Below, one piece after another: positions 37,292 to 46,386 of a stretch of DNA of 64,000 nucleotides. The number at the start of each line of letters is the position of its first letter. Within the stretch, counting starts at the first letter, position 1. This DNA is from Noviluteimonas sp052115395 (GTDB lineage Bacteria; Pseudomonadota; Gammaproteobacteria; Xanthomonadales; Xanthomonadaceae): NCBI GenBank assembly GCA_052115395.1, contig JBFRGO010000001.1; one strand, 5' to 3'. A model generated the notes under the pieces. It made no database searches. It had not been told where the DNA came from and saw nothing but the letters and a program-made list of their open reading frames with translations. Both the position numbers and the translations under genes were made by a program.

Positions 37292-40200
37292 GAAGCCTCC
37301 TCGACCGGATGCGTGTCGCCCACCGGGCGCACGGTGGCTTCCAGTTCCTTCAACTCGTGCGCCACGGCCTCGGGCGAACGCGTGTAGGGCGCGAGCAGCG
37401 CGTAGAACGCCGGCACGACGAACAAGGACAGCAGCGTCGAGAAGCCGACGCCGAAGATCACCACGATGCCGATCGTCGCACGACTCGCCGAACCCGGGCC
37501 GCCCGCGACGACCAACGGCACCGCGCCGACCATCGTCGCGATCGAGGTCATCAGGATCGGGCGCAGGCGCACGCCGGCCGACTCGACGATCGCCTGGTGC
37601 ACGTTGCGGCCTTCATCGCGCAGCTGGTTGGCGAACTCGACGATCAGGATGCCGTTCTTCGCCGCCAGGCCCACGAGCATCACGATGCCGATCTGGCTGA
37701 AGAGATTGAGCGTGCCGCCGGTGATCCACAGGCCGATCAGTGCGCCGAGCACGCCCAGCGGCACGGTCAACATGATCACGAAGGGATGGATGAAACTTTC
37801 GAACTGCGCCGCGAGCACCAGGTACACGACCAGCAACGCGAGCGCGAAGGTGAGCAATACCGCACCGCCCGCCTGTTGGTATTCGCGCGACTCGCCCTTC
37901 CAGTCGATCTGCGCCTGTTCGGGCAATTCCTGGGCGACGACCTGGTTGAGCCAGGTGATCGCATCGCCCATGCGATAGCCCGGCGCCAGGCCCATGCTGA
38001 TCGTCACCGCGCGCAGGCGGTTGAAGCGATTGAGCGAACCGGCCTCGGCGACGTCCTGCAGGGTCACCAGGTTCGACAGGGGAATCAACGCACCATCGCG
38101 CGCGCGCACCTGGATCGCGGCGAGGTCGGCGGGCGTCGCGCGGCCGGTCTTGTTCGCCTGCACGACGACGTCGTACTCCTCGCCGCCGCGCACGAAGGTC
38201 GTGACGCGCCGCGACCCCATCATCGTTTCCAGCGCATGGCCGATCGATTCGACGCTCACGCCGAGATCCGACGCACGCTGGCGATCGATCTGCACGCGCA
38301 TCTGCGGCCGCGTTTCCTTGTAGTCGCTGTCGGCGCCGACGAGGCCGGGGTTGGAATCGATGCGCTCGAGCAGGCGATCGCGCCACTTGGCCAGTTCCGC
38401 GTAATCCGGCCCGCCCAGCACGATCTGCACCGGCTGCCCGCGCGTGCGCACCAGCCCGCCGGCGACCTGCGTGGAGATCTTCATCCCCGGCATCTTGTCG
38501 AGCTTCTTCTTGAGGTCCTGCGCGACGTCGGCGGTGTTCTCGCTGCGCTGCGTCCAGTCCTTGAGGAACACGCTGAAGCGCGCGGTGTGCATCTCTTCGC
38601 TGGCGCCGAAACCGCCGGGCACGCGCGCGTTCGCGCGTTCGATCGGGCCATGGCCGATCTCCGGCGCGATGATCTTCTCGGCCTGCTTCACCTGCTGCAC
38701 GGTGTAGTCGTAGCCCGCGCCTTCCGGGCCGGTGAGCGAGACGTTGAAGCTGCCGCGGTCTTCCGGAGGCGCGAGTTCGGACGGCACGAACTTGAACAGC
38801 GCGAAGCTCGCCGCCAGCGCCACGAGCATCACCAGGCCGAACATCATCGGGCGTTCGACGCTGCCTTCCAGGAAGCGCTTGTAGCGCGCGGTCACCCAGT
38901 CCAGGCGCTTGTTCACCCAGCGGTGCACCGGGTTGCCCTTCTCTTCCGAATGCGGGCGCACGAGCTTGGACGACAACATCGGCGTGAGCGTCAGCGCGAC
39001 GAACGCCGACAGCGCGACCGCACCGGCGAGCGCAACGGACAACTCGCGGAACAGGCGGCCCGTGTTGCCTTCCATGAAACCGATCGGGAGGAACACCGCG
39101 ACCAACACGGCGGTCGTCGCGATCACCGCGAAGGCCACCTGGCGCGTACCGCGCGCCGCCGCGACGAGCTTCGGCTCGCCAAGATCGGCGCGACGCTGGA
39201 TGTTTTCCAGCACGACGATCGCGTCATCGACCACCAGTCCGATGCACAACACCAACGCGAGCAGCGTCAGCAGGTTGATCGAATAGCCGAACAGATACAG
39301 CGGCAGGAAGGCGGCGATCAGACACACCGGCACCGTCACCGCGGGGATCAGTGCGGCGCGCACGCTGCCCAGGAAGATCCAGATGACGATCAGCACCAGC
39401 ACCACCGCTTCGATCAGCGTGTGGTAGACGCGCTCGACCGCGGCGTCGATGAAGGTGGTCGTGTCGAAGGCGACGAAGATCTTCGTGCCCTGCGGCAGCG
39501 ACGGCGCGATGCGCTCGGCTTCGGCGCGCACGGCGCGCGCGACGTCCAGCGCGTTCGCCGTCGAAGTGCGCGCGACGCCCAGGCCGATGTTGTTTTCGCC
39601 GTTGGAGTGGTAATACGCGCGGCGTTCTGCGGAAGCGAGCTCGACCTTCGCGACATCGCCCAGGCGCACGACGTAGCCATCCGGGCCCTTGCCGAGCGGG
39701 ATCTGCGCGAAGTCTTCGGGCTTCTGGTAATCGCGGGCCACGCGCAGGGTGAAGTCGCGCTCGGCCGATTCGATGCGACCGGCCGGCAGTTCGACGTTCT
39801 CTTCCCGCAGCGCGTTCTCGACATCCTCGACGGTCAGCGCGCGCGCGGCGAGTGCATCGCGGTCGAGCCACACGCGCATCGCATAACGCTGCTGGCCGCC
39901 GATGCGGACCGCGGCGACGCCATCGATGCTCGACAGGCGGTCGACGACATAGCGCTCCGCGTAGTCGGACAGCTGCAGCGAATCCATCGACGTCGAGCTC
40001 ATGTTGAGCCAGATGATCGGATCCGAATCGCTTTCGACCTTGCTCACCTGCGGCGGATCGGCTTCTTCCGGCAGGCGGTTGAGCACGCGGCTGACCGCGC
40101 CGCGGACGTCGTTGGCGGCGCCTTCGATGTCGCGCGAAAGCGTGAATTCGATGGTGACCGAGGAGCGCCCGTTGACGCTGTTCGACGAAATGGTCTCAAC

Positions 40201-40428
40201 GCCTTCGATGCCCGACAGCGCGTCTTCCAGGATCTGCGTGACGCGCGTTTCGACCACCTGCGCCGAGGCGCCGGTGTAGTTGACTTCCACCGAGACGACG
40301 GGCGGGTCGATGGCGGGCAGTTCGCGCAGCGTCAGGCGCGTGAACGCCATGATGCCCAGCACGATGAGCAACAGGCTGATGACGGTCGCGAAGACCGGGC
40401 GCTTGATCGACAGATCGGACAGGCGCAT
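37288..40428 (-). CDS. RND efflux transporter permease (HAE1 family)
   Basis: The 1046-residue inner membrane pump has the 12-helix RND layout with two large periplasmic loops. The N-terminus MRLSDLSIKRPVFATVISL is typical. The proton-relay Asp pair is present in helix 4 (CIGLVVDDAIVVLENI), and the conserved FQSFIHP-like region reads AAQFESFIHPFVIM. The start at 40428 follows the adaptor gene by a single base. The substrate is unknown; no outer membrane channel gene is adjacent, so a TolC-like protein encoded elsewhere is probably used. Confidence 0.94.
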   Translation of the reverse strand: MRLSDLSIKRPVFATVISLLLIVLGIMAFTRLTLRELPAIDPPVVSVEVNYTGASAQVVETRVTQILEDALSGIEGVETISSNSVNGRSSVTIEFTLSRDIEGAANDVRGAVSRVLNRLPEEADPPQVSKVESDSDPIIWLNMSSTSMDSLQLSDYAERYVVDRLSSIDGVAAVRIGGQQRYAMRVWLDRDALAARALTVEDVENALREENVELPAGRIESAERDFTLRVARDYQKPEDFAQIPLGKGPDGYVVRLGDVAKVELASAERRAYYHSNGENNIGLGVARTSTANALDVARAVRAEAERIAPSLPQGTKIFVAFDTTTFIDAAVERVYHTLIEAVVLVLIVIWIFLGSVRAALIPAVTVPVCLIAAFLPLYLFGYSINLLTLLALVLCIGLVVDDAIVVLENIQRRADLGEPKLVAAARGTRQVAFAVIATTAVLVAVFLPIGFMEGNTGRLFRELSVALAGAVALSAFVALTLTPMLSSKLVRPHSEEKGNPVHRWVNKRLDWVTARYKRFLEGSVERPMMFGLVMLVALAASFALFKFVPSELAPPEDRGSFNVSLTGPEGAGYDYTVQQVKQAEKIIAPEIGHGPIERANARVPGGFGASEEMHTARFSVFLKDWTQRSENTADVAQDLKKKLDKMPGMKISTQVAGGLVRTRGQPVQIVLGGPDYAELAKWRDRLLERIDSNPGLVGADSDYKETRPQMRVQIDRQRASDLGVSVESIGHALETMMGSRRVTTFVRGGEEYDVVVQANKTGRATPADLAAIQVRARDGALIPLSNLVTLQDVAEAGSLNRFNRLRAVTISMGLAPGYRMGDAITWLNQVVAQELPEQAQIDWKGESREYQQAGGAVLLTFALALLVVYLVLAAQFESFIHPFVIMLTVPLGVLGALIGLWITGGTLNLFSQIGIVMLVGLAAKNGILIVEFANQLRDEGRNVHQAIVESAGVRLRPILMTSIATMVGAVPLVVAGGPGSASRATIGIVVIFGVGFSTLLSLFVVPAFYALLAPYTRSPEAVAHELKELEATVRPVGDTHPVEEAS

Positions 40429-40429
40429 G

Positions 40430-41506
40430 TCAGCCCTTGTCCGCCGGTGCCGCCGCCGTTTCGGCGATCTTCGCGCCGGGGCGCAGCTTGCCGGTGCCAT
40501 CGACGACGATGCGGTCGCCGGCGCGCACGCCCTTCAGGATTTCGGCCCGGCCATCGGTGCGCGTGCCGATCTGCACATCGGCCTGTTCGACGCTGCCATC
40601 GGGCTTGACGCGATACACGAACGTACGATCGCCCACCTGCACCACGCAGATCTCCGGCAACAGCAGCGCGGTGCGTTGCGCGCGTTGCAGTTCGACGTTC
40701 ACCAGCATGCCGGGGCGCAGCTTGCGTTCGTCGTTCGGGAAATCGGCGCGCACGGTCACCGAACGCGTCGACGGATCCACGCGCGCTTCCACCGTCGTGA
40801 CCGTTCCGGTCAAACGCGCATCGGGATACGCCGCCGTGCGGCCGAACACGTGCTGGCCGGTGGCCAGTTGCGCGAGCGCGGCTTCGGGCACCGGGAAGTC
40901 CACGTACATGTGCGCCAGATCGTCGAGCGTGGCGATCGCCGTGCCGGGCGTGACCAGCGTGCCGGGGCTCACCTGGCGGATGCCGAGCACGCCGGAGAAG
41001 GGCGCGCGGATCGAACGATCGCTCAGCTGCGCGCGCACCTGGTTCACCTGCGCCTGCGCCTGGTCGCGCGTGGCGCGTTGCGTGTCCAGTTGCGAAGTGG
41101 CGATGAGTTGCTGCTGCGCGAGTTCCTGCTGGCGCGCATACATCTGCTGCGCTTCCTTCGCCGCGGCTTCTGCCTGCGCGAGCGCGGCCTGCTGTTGCTG
41201 GCCACTGAGCGTGACGAGCACGGCGCCCTTGGCGACTTCATCGCCACTGTCGAAATGCACGGCCTGCACGATCTCGCTCACCTTCGCGGTGACGGTGATC
41301 GAATCGCGCGCACGCGCCGTGCCGATGGCGACGATCGAGTCGGCGAAGGACCTAGGCTGCAGCACGGTGGTGGTGACCAGGACCGGCGCGTTGGCCGCGT
41401 CCTTGCCGCGGTTGGAAGCGGCGGCTTCGTCCTTGCCGCAGGCGGACAAACCGGCCGCGAGCGCGAGCAGGGCGATGAGCGGGAGGGTGCGGGGAAAATG
41501 CGTCAT
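40430..41506 (-). CDS. RND efflux periplasmic adaptor (membrane fusion protein)
   Basis: The 358-residue adaptor has a lipoprotein signal ending LSAC (Cys near residue 23), a lipoyl-like barrel hairpin, an alpha-helical coiled-coil segment rich in Gln and Ala (about residues 105-160), and beta-barrel and membrane-proximal domains (IRAPFSGVLGIRQVSPGTLV, LRPGMLVNVEL). It links the inner membrane pump to an outer membrane channel. It is the first gene of the two-gene efflux operon. Confidence 0.93.
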   Translation of the reverse strand: MTHFPRTLPLIALLALAAGLSACGKDEAAASNRGKDAANAPVLVTTTVLQPRSFADSIVAIGTARARDSITVTAKVSEIVQAVHFDSGDEVAKGAVLVTLSGQQQQAALAQAEAAAKEAQQMYARQQELAQQQLIATSQLDTQRATRDQAQAQVNQVRAQLSDRSIRAPFSGVLGIRQVSPGTLVTPGTAIATLDDLAHMYVDFPVPEAALAQLATGQHVFGRTAAYPDARLTGTVTTVEARVDPSTRSVTVRADFPNDERKLRPGMLVNVELQRAQRTALLLPEICVVQVGDRTFVYRVKPDGSVEQADVQIGTRTDGRAEILKGVRAGDRIVVDGTGKLRPGAKIAETAAAPADKG

Positions 41507-41726
41507 TCGCGAATTCTAGGCCGTCCGGTGCGAGGGTTCGGTTACCGCGGGCACGAAATATCGCGTGCGTTCCCGCGAACCGGTCTGGAACGCCTGCGCA
41601 GGCCCGGGGTTGACCCCGAAGGACCCCGGATGTTCCATGACCAATGACAGTGGCGCGCGGCGCCCGAGCGTCCTGCGGCGCGGCATCTTCGCGTTGTCCT
41701 ATCCATCCCCCACGAGGCCCAAGACC

Positions 41727-42680
41727 ATGCGCTACGACAGCATCCTCGACACCATCGGCCGCACCCCGGTCGTCCGCCTCAACCACATCGCGCCGAAGCA
41801 CGTCACGTTGTACGCGAAGGTCGAGTCGTTCAACCCGGGCGGTTCGGTCAAGGATCGGCTCGCGATCGCGATCATCCTGGATGCCGAAGCGAAGGGCTTG
41901 CTCAAGCCCGGCGATACGGTGATCGAAGCGACCTCGGGCAACACCGGTGTCGCGCTGGCGATGGTGTGCGCCGCGCGCGGTTACAAGTTCGTCGCGGTGA
42001 TGGCCGATTCGTTTTCGATCGAGCGCCGCAAGTTGATGCGCGCCTATGGCGCGAAGGTGATCCTGACGCCCGCCGCCGAACGCGGCAGCGGCATGGTGCG
42101 TCGCGCTGAAGAACTCGCGAAGCAACACGGTTGGTTCCTCGCGCGCCAATTCACCAACCCCGCCAACCCGGCGTATCACCGCCAGACCACGGCCGCGGAA
42201 ATCCTGCGCGATTTCGCCGGTGATCGCCTGGATCATTTCGTCACCGGTTGGGGCACGGGCGGCACGCTCACCGGCGTCGGCGAAGTGCTGCGCGTGGCGC
42301 GGCCCGAAGTGAAGATCACCACGTGCGAACCGGCGGGCGCGGCCTTGTTGCAGGGCGCGGAATTCGTGCCGCACAAGATCCAGGGATGGACGCCGGACTT
42401 CGTGCCGGAAGTGCTCAATCGCGAGGTCGCCGGTTCGCTGATGAAGATCGACGAGATGCTCGCGCGCGATGTCGCGCGGCGGCTGGCGCAGGAAGAAGGC
42501 TTGTTCGTCGGGCTCTCGGCGGGCGGCACGGTGGCCGGCGCGCTGGAAGTGGCCAAGTCCGCGAAGGACGGCGAGGTGATCCTGGCGATGCTGCCCGATA
42601 CGGGCGAACGCTATTTCTCGACGATCCTGTTCGAAGGCGTCAACGAAGGGTCCGACGACGATTGGCTGGCGGGCCTCTGA
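41727..42680 (+). CDS. cysK: Cysteine synthase (O-acetylserine sulfhydrylase)
   Basis: This PLP enzyme forms cysteine from O-acetylserine and sulfide. The 317-residue protein has the PLP lysine in NPGGSVKDRLA, the substrate loop EATSGNTGVALA, and the phosphate-binding GWGTGGTLTGVG. The ATG at 41727 gives the usual short N-terminus before TIGRTPVVRLN; an upstream in-frame GTG would add 54 residues with no conserved features. CysM or cystathionine beta-synthase-like relatives are alternatives, but the lack of a C-terminal regulatory domain and the substrate loop favour CysK. Confidence 0.9.
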   Translation: MRYDSILDTIGRTPVVRLNHIAPKHVTLYAKVESFNPGGSVKDRLAIAIILDAEAKGLLKPGDTVIEATSGNTGVALAMVCAARGYKFVAVMADSFSIERRKLMRAYGAKVILTPAAERGSGMVRRAEELAKQHGWFLARQFTNPANPAYHRQTTAAEILRDFAGDRLDHFVTGWGTGGTLTGVGEVLRVARPEVKITTCEPAGAALLQGAEFVPHKIQGWTPDFVPEVLNREVAGSLMKIDEMLARDVARRLAQEEGLFVGLSAGGTVAGALEVAKSAKDGEVILAMLPDTGERYFSTILFEGVNEGSDDDWLAGL

Positions 42681-42694
42681 GGACCCGCCGAACG

Positions 42695-43237
42695 TCAGGC
42701 GACGAAGGTCCCGCCCTCGGCGGCATGCGGATCCACGCGCCCGTGGCAGATCGCCATGACGCGGTTGCGCATGCGGCGCGGGTTGTCGAAGGACTGGATG
42801 GCCAGCGCGGCCATGCTCATCGCGACGGTGAAGTTGGCCAGCGCGGTTTCGCCGTTGGCGGCGAGCATGCTCGGCGTCAGCGCGGCGGCGACGGTCAGCG
42901 CGACGGAGACGATCACGTACTTGCGGATCGCCGACCATGCGGTCTGGTCGACACCCTTGCCGTGGAAACCGCGGCGGTAGGGCAGGCCCATGACCTTGGC
43001 GAGCGAATCGGCCAGGCGGATTTCGTACAAGGTGCCCGCACCCTTGATGATGAAGCCGAGCAGCGTGGCGCTGAAGCCCGCCAGCGGCACCCACGAGGGC
43101 AGGCCCATGCCCTTGGGCAGCGTGACGCACACACAGGCGAGCACGAACAGGACCAGGCCGAGGCGATGGAAACGAGCGGCGACATCGACCTTCGATTGCA
43201 GGCGGTCGACGTTGAGGAATGTAATGGGCGACTTCAT
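42695..43237 (-). CDS. Hypothetical membrane protein
   Basis: I do not recognise this 180-residue protein. The ATG at 43237 gives the N-terminus MKSPITFLNVDRLQ. Hydrophobic stretches at about residues 28-45, 50-66, 103-125 and 130-150 suggest up to four membrane helices, separated by a basic loop (GLPYRRGFHGKGVDQ). The C-terminus carries Arg-rich and His-containing segments. It is convergent with cysK (14-base gap). Codon use matches its neighbours, so it looks like a genuine gene. Confidence 0.55.
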   Translation of the reverse strand: MKSPITFLNVDRLQSKVDVAARFHRLGLVLFVLACVCVTLPKGMGLPSWVPLAGFSATLLGFIIKGAGTLYEIRLADSLAKVMGLPYRRGFHGKGVDQTAWSAIRKYVIVSVALTVAAALTPSMLAANGETALANFTVAMSMAALAIQSFDNPRRMRNRVMAICHGRVDPHAAEGGTFVA

Positions 43238-43416
43238 GGAGAGACTGACGTGTTCGAAGCGCGAGCGGTTGCAGGGGCGAGGTTCGCAGCGGGGCCGGCG
43301 CGTCGCCGGGCGGCGCGTCACAACTCTGGAATTCCCCACGAGGCGCGCATTCCAACACGATTTCACGCCATCCTCATGAATGCGCTGGTAGCGGCCGTTG
43401 CGCCGGGAATTGCCGA

Positions 43417-43935
43417 ATGAAGATCGAAGTCCTGGAAGGCGACATCACCGCCCTGCCCGTCGACGCCATCGTCAATGCGGCCAACCACGCGCTGCTGGGC
43501 GGCGGCGGGGTCGACGGGGCGATCCACCGCGCCGCGGGCCCGGGGTTGCGGGAGGAATGCGAGGCCCTGCCCGCCTACATCGCCGGCATGCGATGTCCGA
43601 CCGGCGAGGCGCGCATCACCCACGGGCACGACCTGCCCGCGAAATTCGTGATCCACACGGTCGGTCCGGTCTGGCGCGGCGGCCGTGGCGGGGAGCCCGC
43701 CCAACTGGCGGCCTGCTACAACGCATCGCTCGCGCTGGCGGCCGATTACGACGTCGAATCCATCGCCTTCCCGGCGATCAGCTGCGGCGTGTTCGGCTAT
43801 CCGGTCGAACTCGCGGTGCCCATCGCGGTGCGCACCGTGCGTGCGTGGGCAGGCGCGAAACCCTCGCGCGTGGTGTTCTCGTGCTTCGACCCCGGCATGG
43901 CCGCGCGCTACCGCGCGATGTTGGCGCTCGCATGA
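43417..43935 (+). CDS. Macro-domain protein (O-acetyl-ADP-ribose deacetylase-like)
   Basis: The 172-residue protein is a single macro domain. It begins MKIEVLEGDITALPVDAIVN and shows the ADP-ribose-binding loop NAANHALLGGGGVDGAIHRAAG and the second loop AFPAISCGVFGYP. These match bacterial YmdB-like hydrolases acting on O-acetyl-ADP-ribose or mono-ADP-ribosylated substrates. Its stop overlaps the next gene (ATGA). Confidence 0.93.
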   Translation: MKIEVLEGDITALPVDAIVNAANHALLGGGGVDGAIHRAAGPGLREECEALPAYIAGMRCPTGEARITHGHDLPAKFVIHTVGPVWRGGRGGEPAQLAACYNASLALAADYDVESIAFPAISCGVFGYPVELAVPIAVRTVRAWAGAKPSRVVFSCFDPGMAARYRAMLALA

Positions 43936-44561
43936 GTCCTTCCACGCGCTCGCTGTTGTTCGCCAACGCCGGGACACTGGTGGCGGCCCTGGTATTGCAG
44001 TGGCCCGCGGGCTGGTTGCTGTGGCCGTACTGGATCCAGAGCGTGGTGATCGGCTGGTTCGCGCGCAAGCGCATGCTGGGCCTGTATCGCTTCAGCACCG
44101 AGGGCTTCACGTCCAACGACCAGCCCGTGCCCGAGAACGCGCAAGGCAAGCGTTCGACGGCGAACTTCTTCACCCTGCACTACGGGTTCTTCCACTTCTG
44201 CTATCTGATCTTCCTGTGCGCCGAGCATCCGCTGGAAGCGGGCTGGGATCTGCCCGTGCTCGGTGCGTGCGCGGCGTCGTTCGTGTTGTCGCAGCGGCAG
44301 ACCTACGCGGTGCAGCACGACGCCGACCTGCGCGGCAGGCCGAACCTCGGCACCCTGATGTTCACCCCTTACCTGCGGGTGTTGCCGATGCACCTGGCGA
44401 TCCTGCTGGGCGCAGCGCTCGGCGGTGGTGCGGGGTTGCTGGTGTTGTTCACCGTGTTGAAGACGGCGAGCGACGTGGGGATGGATGCGGTGGATCGGCG
44501 GTTGGCGGAAAGACACGCCGATCGCGTGGAAGCGGAGGAAACGGCGGCTTCGCCGCCTTGA
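43932..44561 (+). CDS. DUF6498-like integral membrane protein
   Basis: The 209-residue protein has about five membrane helices and no signal peptide. Conserved-looking motifs are LWPYWIQSVVIGWFARKRML and NFFTLHYGFFHFCYLIFL, which I associate with the DUF6498 family of unknown function; that match is from memory. A charged C-terminal tail follows the last helix. It is translationally coupled to the macro-domain gene. Confidence 0.7.
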   Translation: MSPSTRSLLFANAGTLVAALVLQWPAGWLLWPYWIQSVVIGWFARKRMLGLYRFSTEGFTSNDQPVPENAQGKRSTANFFTLHYGFFHFCYLIFLCAEHPLEAGWDLPVLGACAASFVLSQRQTYAVQHDADLRGRPNLGTLMFTPYLRVLPMHLAILLGAALGGGAGLLVLFTVLKTASDVGMDAVDRRLAERHADRVEAEETAASPP

Positions 44562-44572
44562 CCCCACCCCGG

Positions 44573-44597
44573 CCCTCCCCTGCGGAGCAGGGGAGGG
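44573..44597. terminator. GC-rich palindromic hairpin between convergent genes
   Basis: Perfect 11-bp arms (ccctcccctgc / gcaggggaggg) with a three-base loop lie between the stops of the DUF6498-like gene and fba. There is no T-run, but the position between two convergent stops fits a terminator or an intergenic palindromic repeat unit. Confidence 0.6.
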
Positions 44598-44606
44598 AGA
44601 CGAGCG

Positions 44607-45620
44607 TTACGCCGCTTTCTGCTTCCACTGGCCCAGCGCGGCCAGGCCGTTGTCGCGGGCGCGGGCGTAGACGGTTTCCTGCGCCTTGCGCACGTTGTTG
44701 ACCAGGTCCTGCGACCAGATCTTCAGCGCGGCCGACTGCATCGCGCGGCCGTAGGAGAACGACAGCGGCCACGGATTCGGGCCCATGCGGTTCATCGCGT
44801 CCAGGTGCGCGGTGGCCGCCTCGTCGCTCTGGCCGCCGGAGAGGAACACGATGCCCGGGAGGATCGCCGGCACGGCGGTCTTGAGGCACATCAGGGTGTT
44901 CTCGGCGACGTCTTCGACGCTCACCTTCTCGCCGCTGTCCTTGCCCGGCACGATCATCGAGGCCTTGAGGATGGTGCCTTCGAGCATGACGTTCTGGTTG
45001 TACAGCGCGTCGAACAGCGAACGCAGCGTGACTTCGGTGACTTCGTAGCAGGTCTGGATGTCGTGATCGCCGTCCATGAGGACTTCGGGCTCGACCATCG
45101 GCACGATGCCCTGCTCCTGGCACAGCGCGGCGTAGCGCGCGAGCGCGTGGGCGTTGGCTTCGATGCAGGTGCCCGAGGGGATGTCGTCGCCGATGTTGAT
45201 CACCGCGCGCCACTTGGCGAAGCGGGCGCCGAGCTTGTAGTACTCCTCCAGGCGCGCGCGCAGGCCGTCGAGGCCTTCGGTGACCACTTCGCCCTGGAAG
45301 CCGGCGAGCGGGAAGGTGCCCTTGTCGACCTTGATGCCCGGGATGATCCCGTTGTCCACCATCACCTTGGTGAAGGGCACGCCGGCCTTGGTCGACTGGC
45401 GCAGGGTTTCGTCGTACAGGATCGCGCCGGAGATGTAGTCGCCGAGCTTCGGCGTGGTCAGCAGCATCTCGCGGTAGGCGCGACGGTTTTCCTCGGAGTT
45501 CTCGATGCCCACGCCGGCGAAACGCTTGGCGATGGTGGCATTGGATTCGTCGATCGCGATGATGCCCTTGCCTGCGGCGACCATGGCCTGGGCGGTTTCG
45601 GCAAGCTGTTCGATGCTCAT
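44607..45620 (-). CDS. Class I fructose-bisphosphate aldolase
   Basis: The 337-residue protein is a Schiff-base (class I) aldolase of the eukaryote-like type, splitting fructose 1,6-bisphosphate. Signature segments are IAIDESNATIAKRF near the N-terminus, MVEPEVLMDGDHD, and MLEGTILKASMIVPGKD, whose Lys forms the Schiff base. The ATG at 45620 has an AGGA site upstream. It belongs to the glycolytic gene cluster with pyk, pgk and gap on the same strand. Confidence 0.95.
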   Translation of the reverse strand: MSIEQLAETAQAMVAAGKGIIAIDESNATIAKRFAGVGIENSEENRRAYREMLLTTPKLGDYISGAILYDETLRQSTKAGVPFTKVMVDNGIIPGIKVDKGTFPLAGFQGEVVTEGLDGLRARLEEYYKLGARFAKWRAVINIGDDIPSGTCIEANAHALARYAALCQEQGIVPMVEPEVLMDGDHDIQTCYEVTEVTLRSLFDALYNQNVMLEGTILKASMIVPGKDSGEKVSVEDVAENTLMCLKTAVPAILPGIVFLSGGQSDEAATAHLDAMNRMGPNPWPLSFSYGRAMQSAALKIWSQDLVNNVRKAQETVYARARDNGLAALGQWKQKAA

Positions 45621-45651
45621 TGGCGTCCTGACGGCGTTGGGGAAAGGCGGA

Positions 45652-45657
45652 ATTATA
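45652..45657 (-). promoter_or_regulatory. Consensus -10 box of the fba promoter
   Basis: On the minus strand a perfect TATAAT lies 32 bases before the fba ATG, in a GC-rich setting. No good -35 hexamer is visible 17 bases upstream, so an extended -10 or activator dependence is possible. Confidence 0.5.
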
Positions 45658-45699
45658 CCGCCCCTCCCCCGTGACGCCGCCGCCGACGCGGCCCGGGGA

Positions 45700-46275
45700 C
45701 TACGGGCGCATGCCCGCCACGTCGTTCTGGTAGCCGCGGGTTTGCAGGTCCAGATCGTCGAGCACATCGCCCGTCGCGGTGCGGTGGTCGCGCGAGGCCT
45801 TCAGCTCGCGAAGGCGCGCGACGAGGTTGGGGACGGCGCATTTGGAACGCTGGGCCGACGCCACGCCCGGTCCGTTACCGAAAACGAAGGTCGCCACCGT
45901 GTAGACGGGCTTGGCCTGCGCGACTTCCGGCCGCGGCTGGAAGCGCCATTGTTTGAGCGCATCGGCCGCCGATTCGGCGAACGCCGACCAGTAGCCGGGC
46001 TCGGGTTCGCTACTGCCTGCACTGGTCCAGCCTTTCAGCAGCGCGAAATCCGAGGTCGTGCCATCGGGCTTGAGCAGATAGCCCACGCCGATGCACACCG
46101 AGTCGTGGCGGTGCGCGAATTGCGCGGGATATTGCGGGACCGCCAGCGGAACCCCCGGCGCCAGCATCCAGTGGTCCCGGATGCCGCCTTCGTTCGTCAC
46201 CTCGATCTTGTCCAGCGCACTCGCGGGGCCCGCGAGGGCGAGCATGAACATGACGGCCAATCGCACCTTGCACAT
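45700..46275 (-). CDS. Secreted protein with TonB C-terminal-like domain
   Basis: The 191-residue protein has a signal peptide (MCKVRLAVMFMLALAGPASA). The centre resembles a TonB C-terminal domain: VCIGVGYLLKPDGTTSDFAL followed by ADALKQWRFQPRPEV and VYTVATFVFG. There is no membrane anchor or proline-rich spacer, so it is not a complete TonB; the role is unknown. It sits between pyk and fba. Confidence 0.68.
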   Translation of the reverse strand: MCKVRLAVMFMLALAGPASALDKIEVTNEGGIRDHWMLAPGVPLAVPQYPAQFAHRHDSVCIGVGYLLKPDGTTSDFALLKGWTSAGSSEPEPGYWSAFAESAADALKQWRFQPRPEVAQAKPVYTVATFVFGNGPGVASAQRSKCAVPNLVARLRELKASRDHRTATGDVLDDLDLQTRGYQNDVAGMRP

Positions 46276-46386
46276 CGTCGATCTCCCGGCGGAGTCTCCG
46301 TGTGTCCGGAATAGCACCGGCGGTTGCGGCGGGCAACGACCGCTTGTCGGGAACCGGCTGGAGCCATTCTCCCGGGGGATTGCCGT

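Noticed and set aside
37147..40608. A 1153-codon plus-strand frame opposite the RND pump
   Set aside because: The RND protein motifs on the minus strand are unambiguous; the antisense product is a His/Arg-rich shadow.
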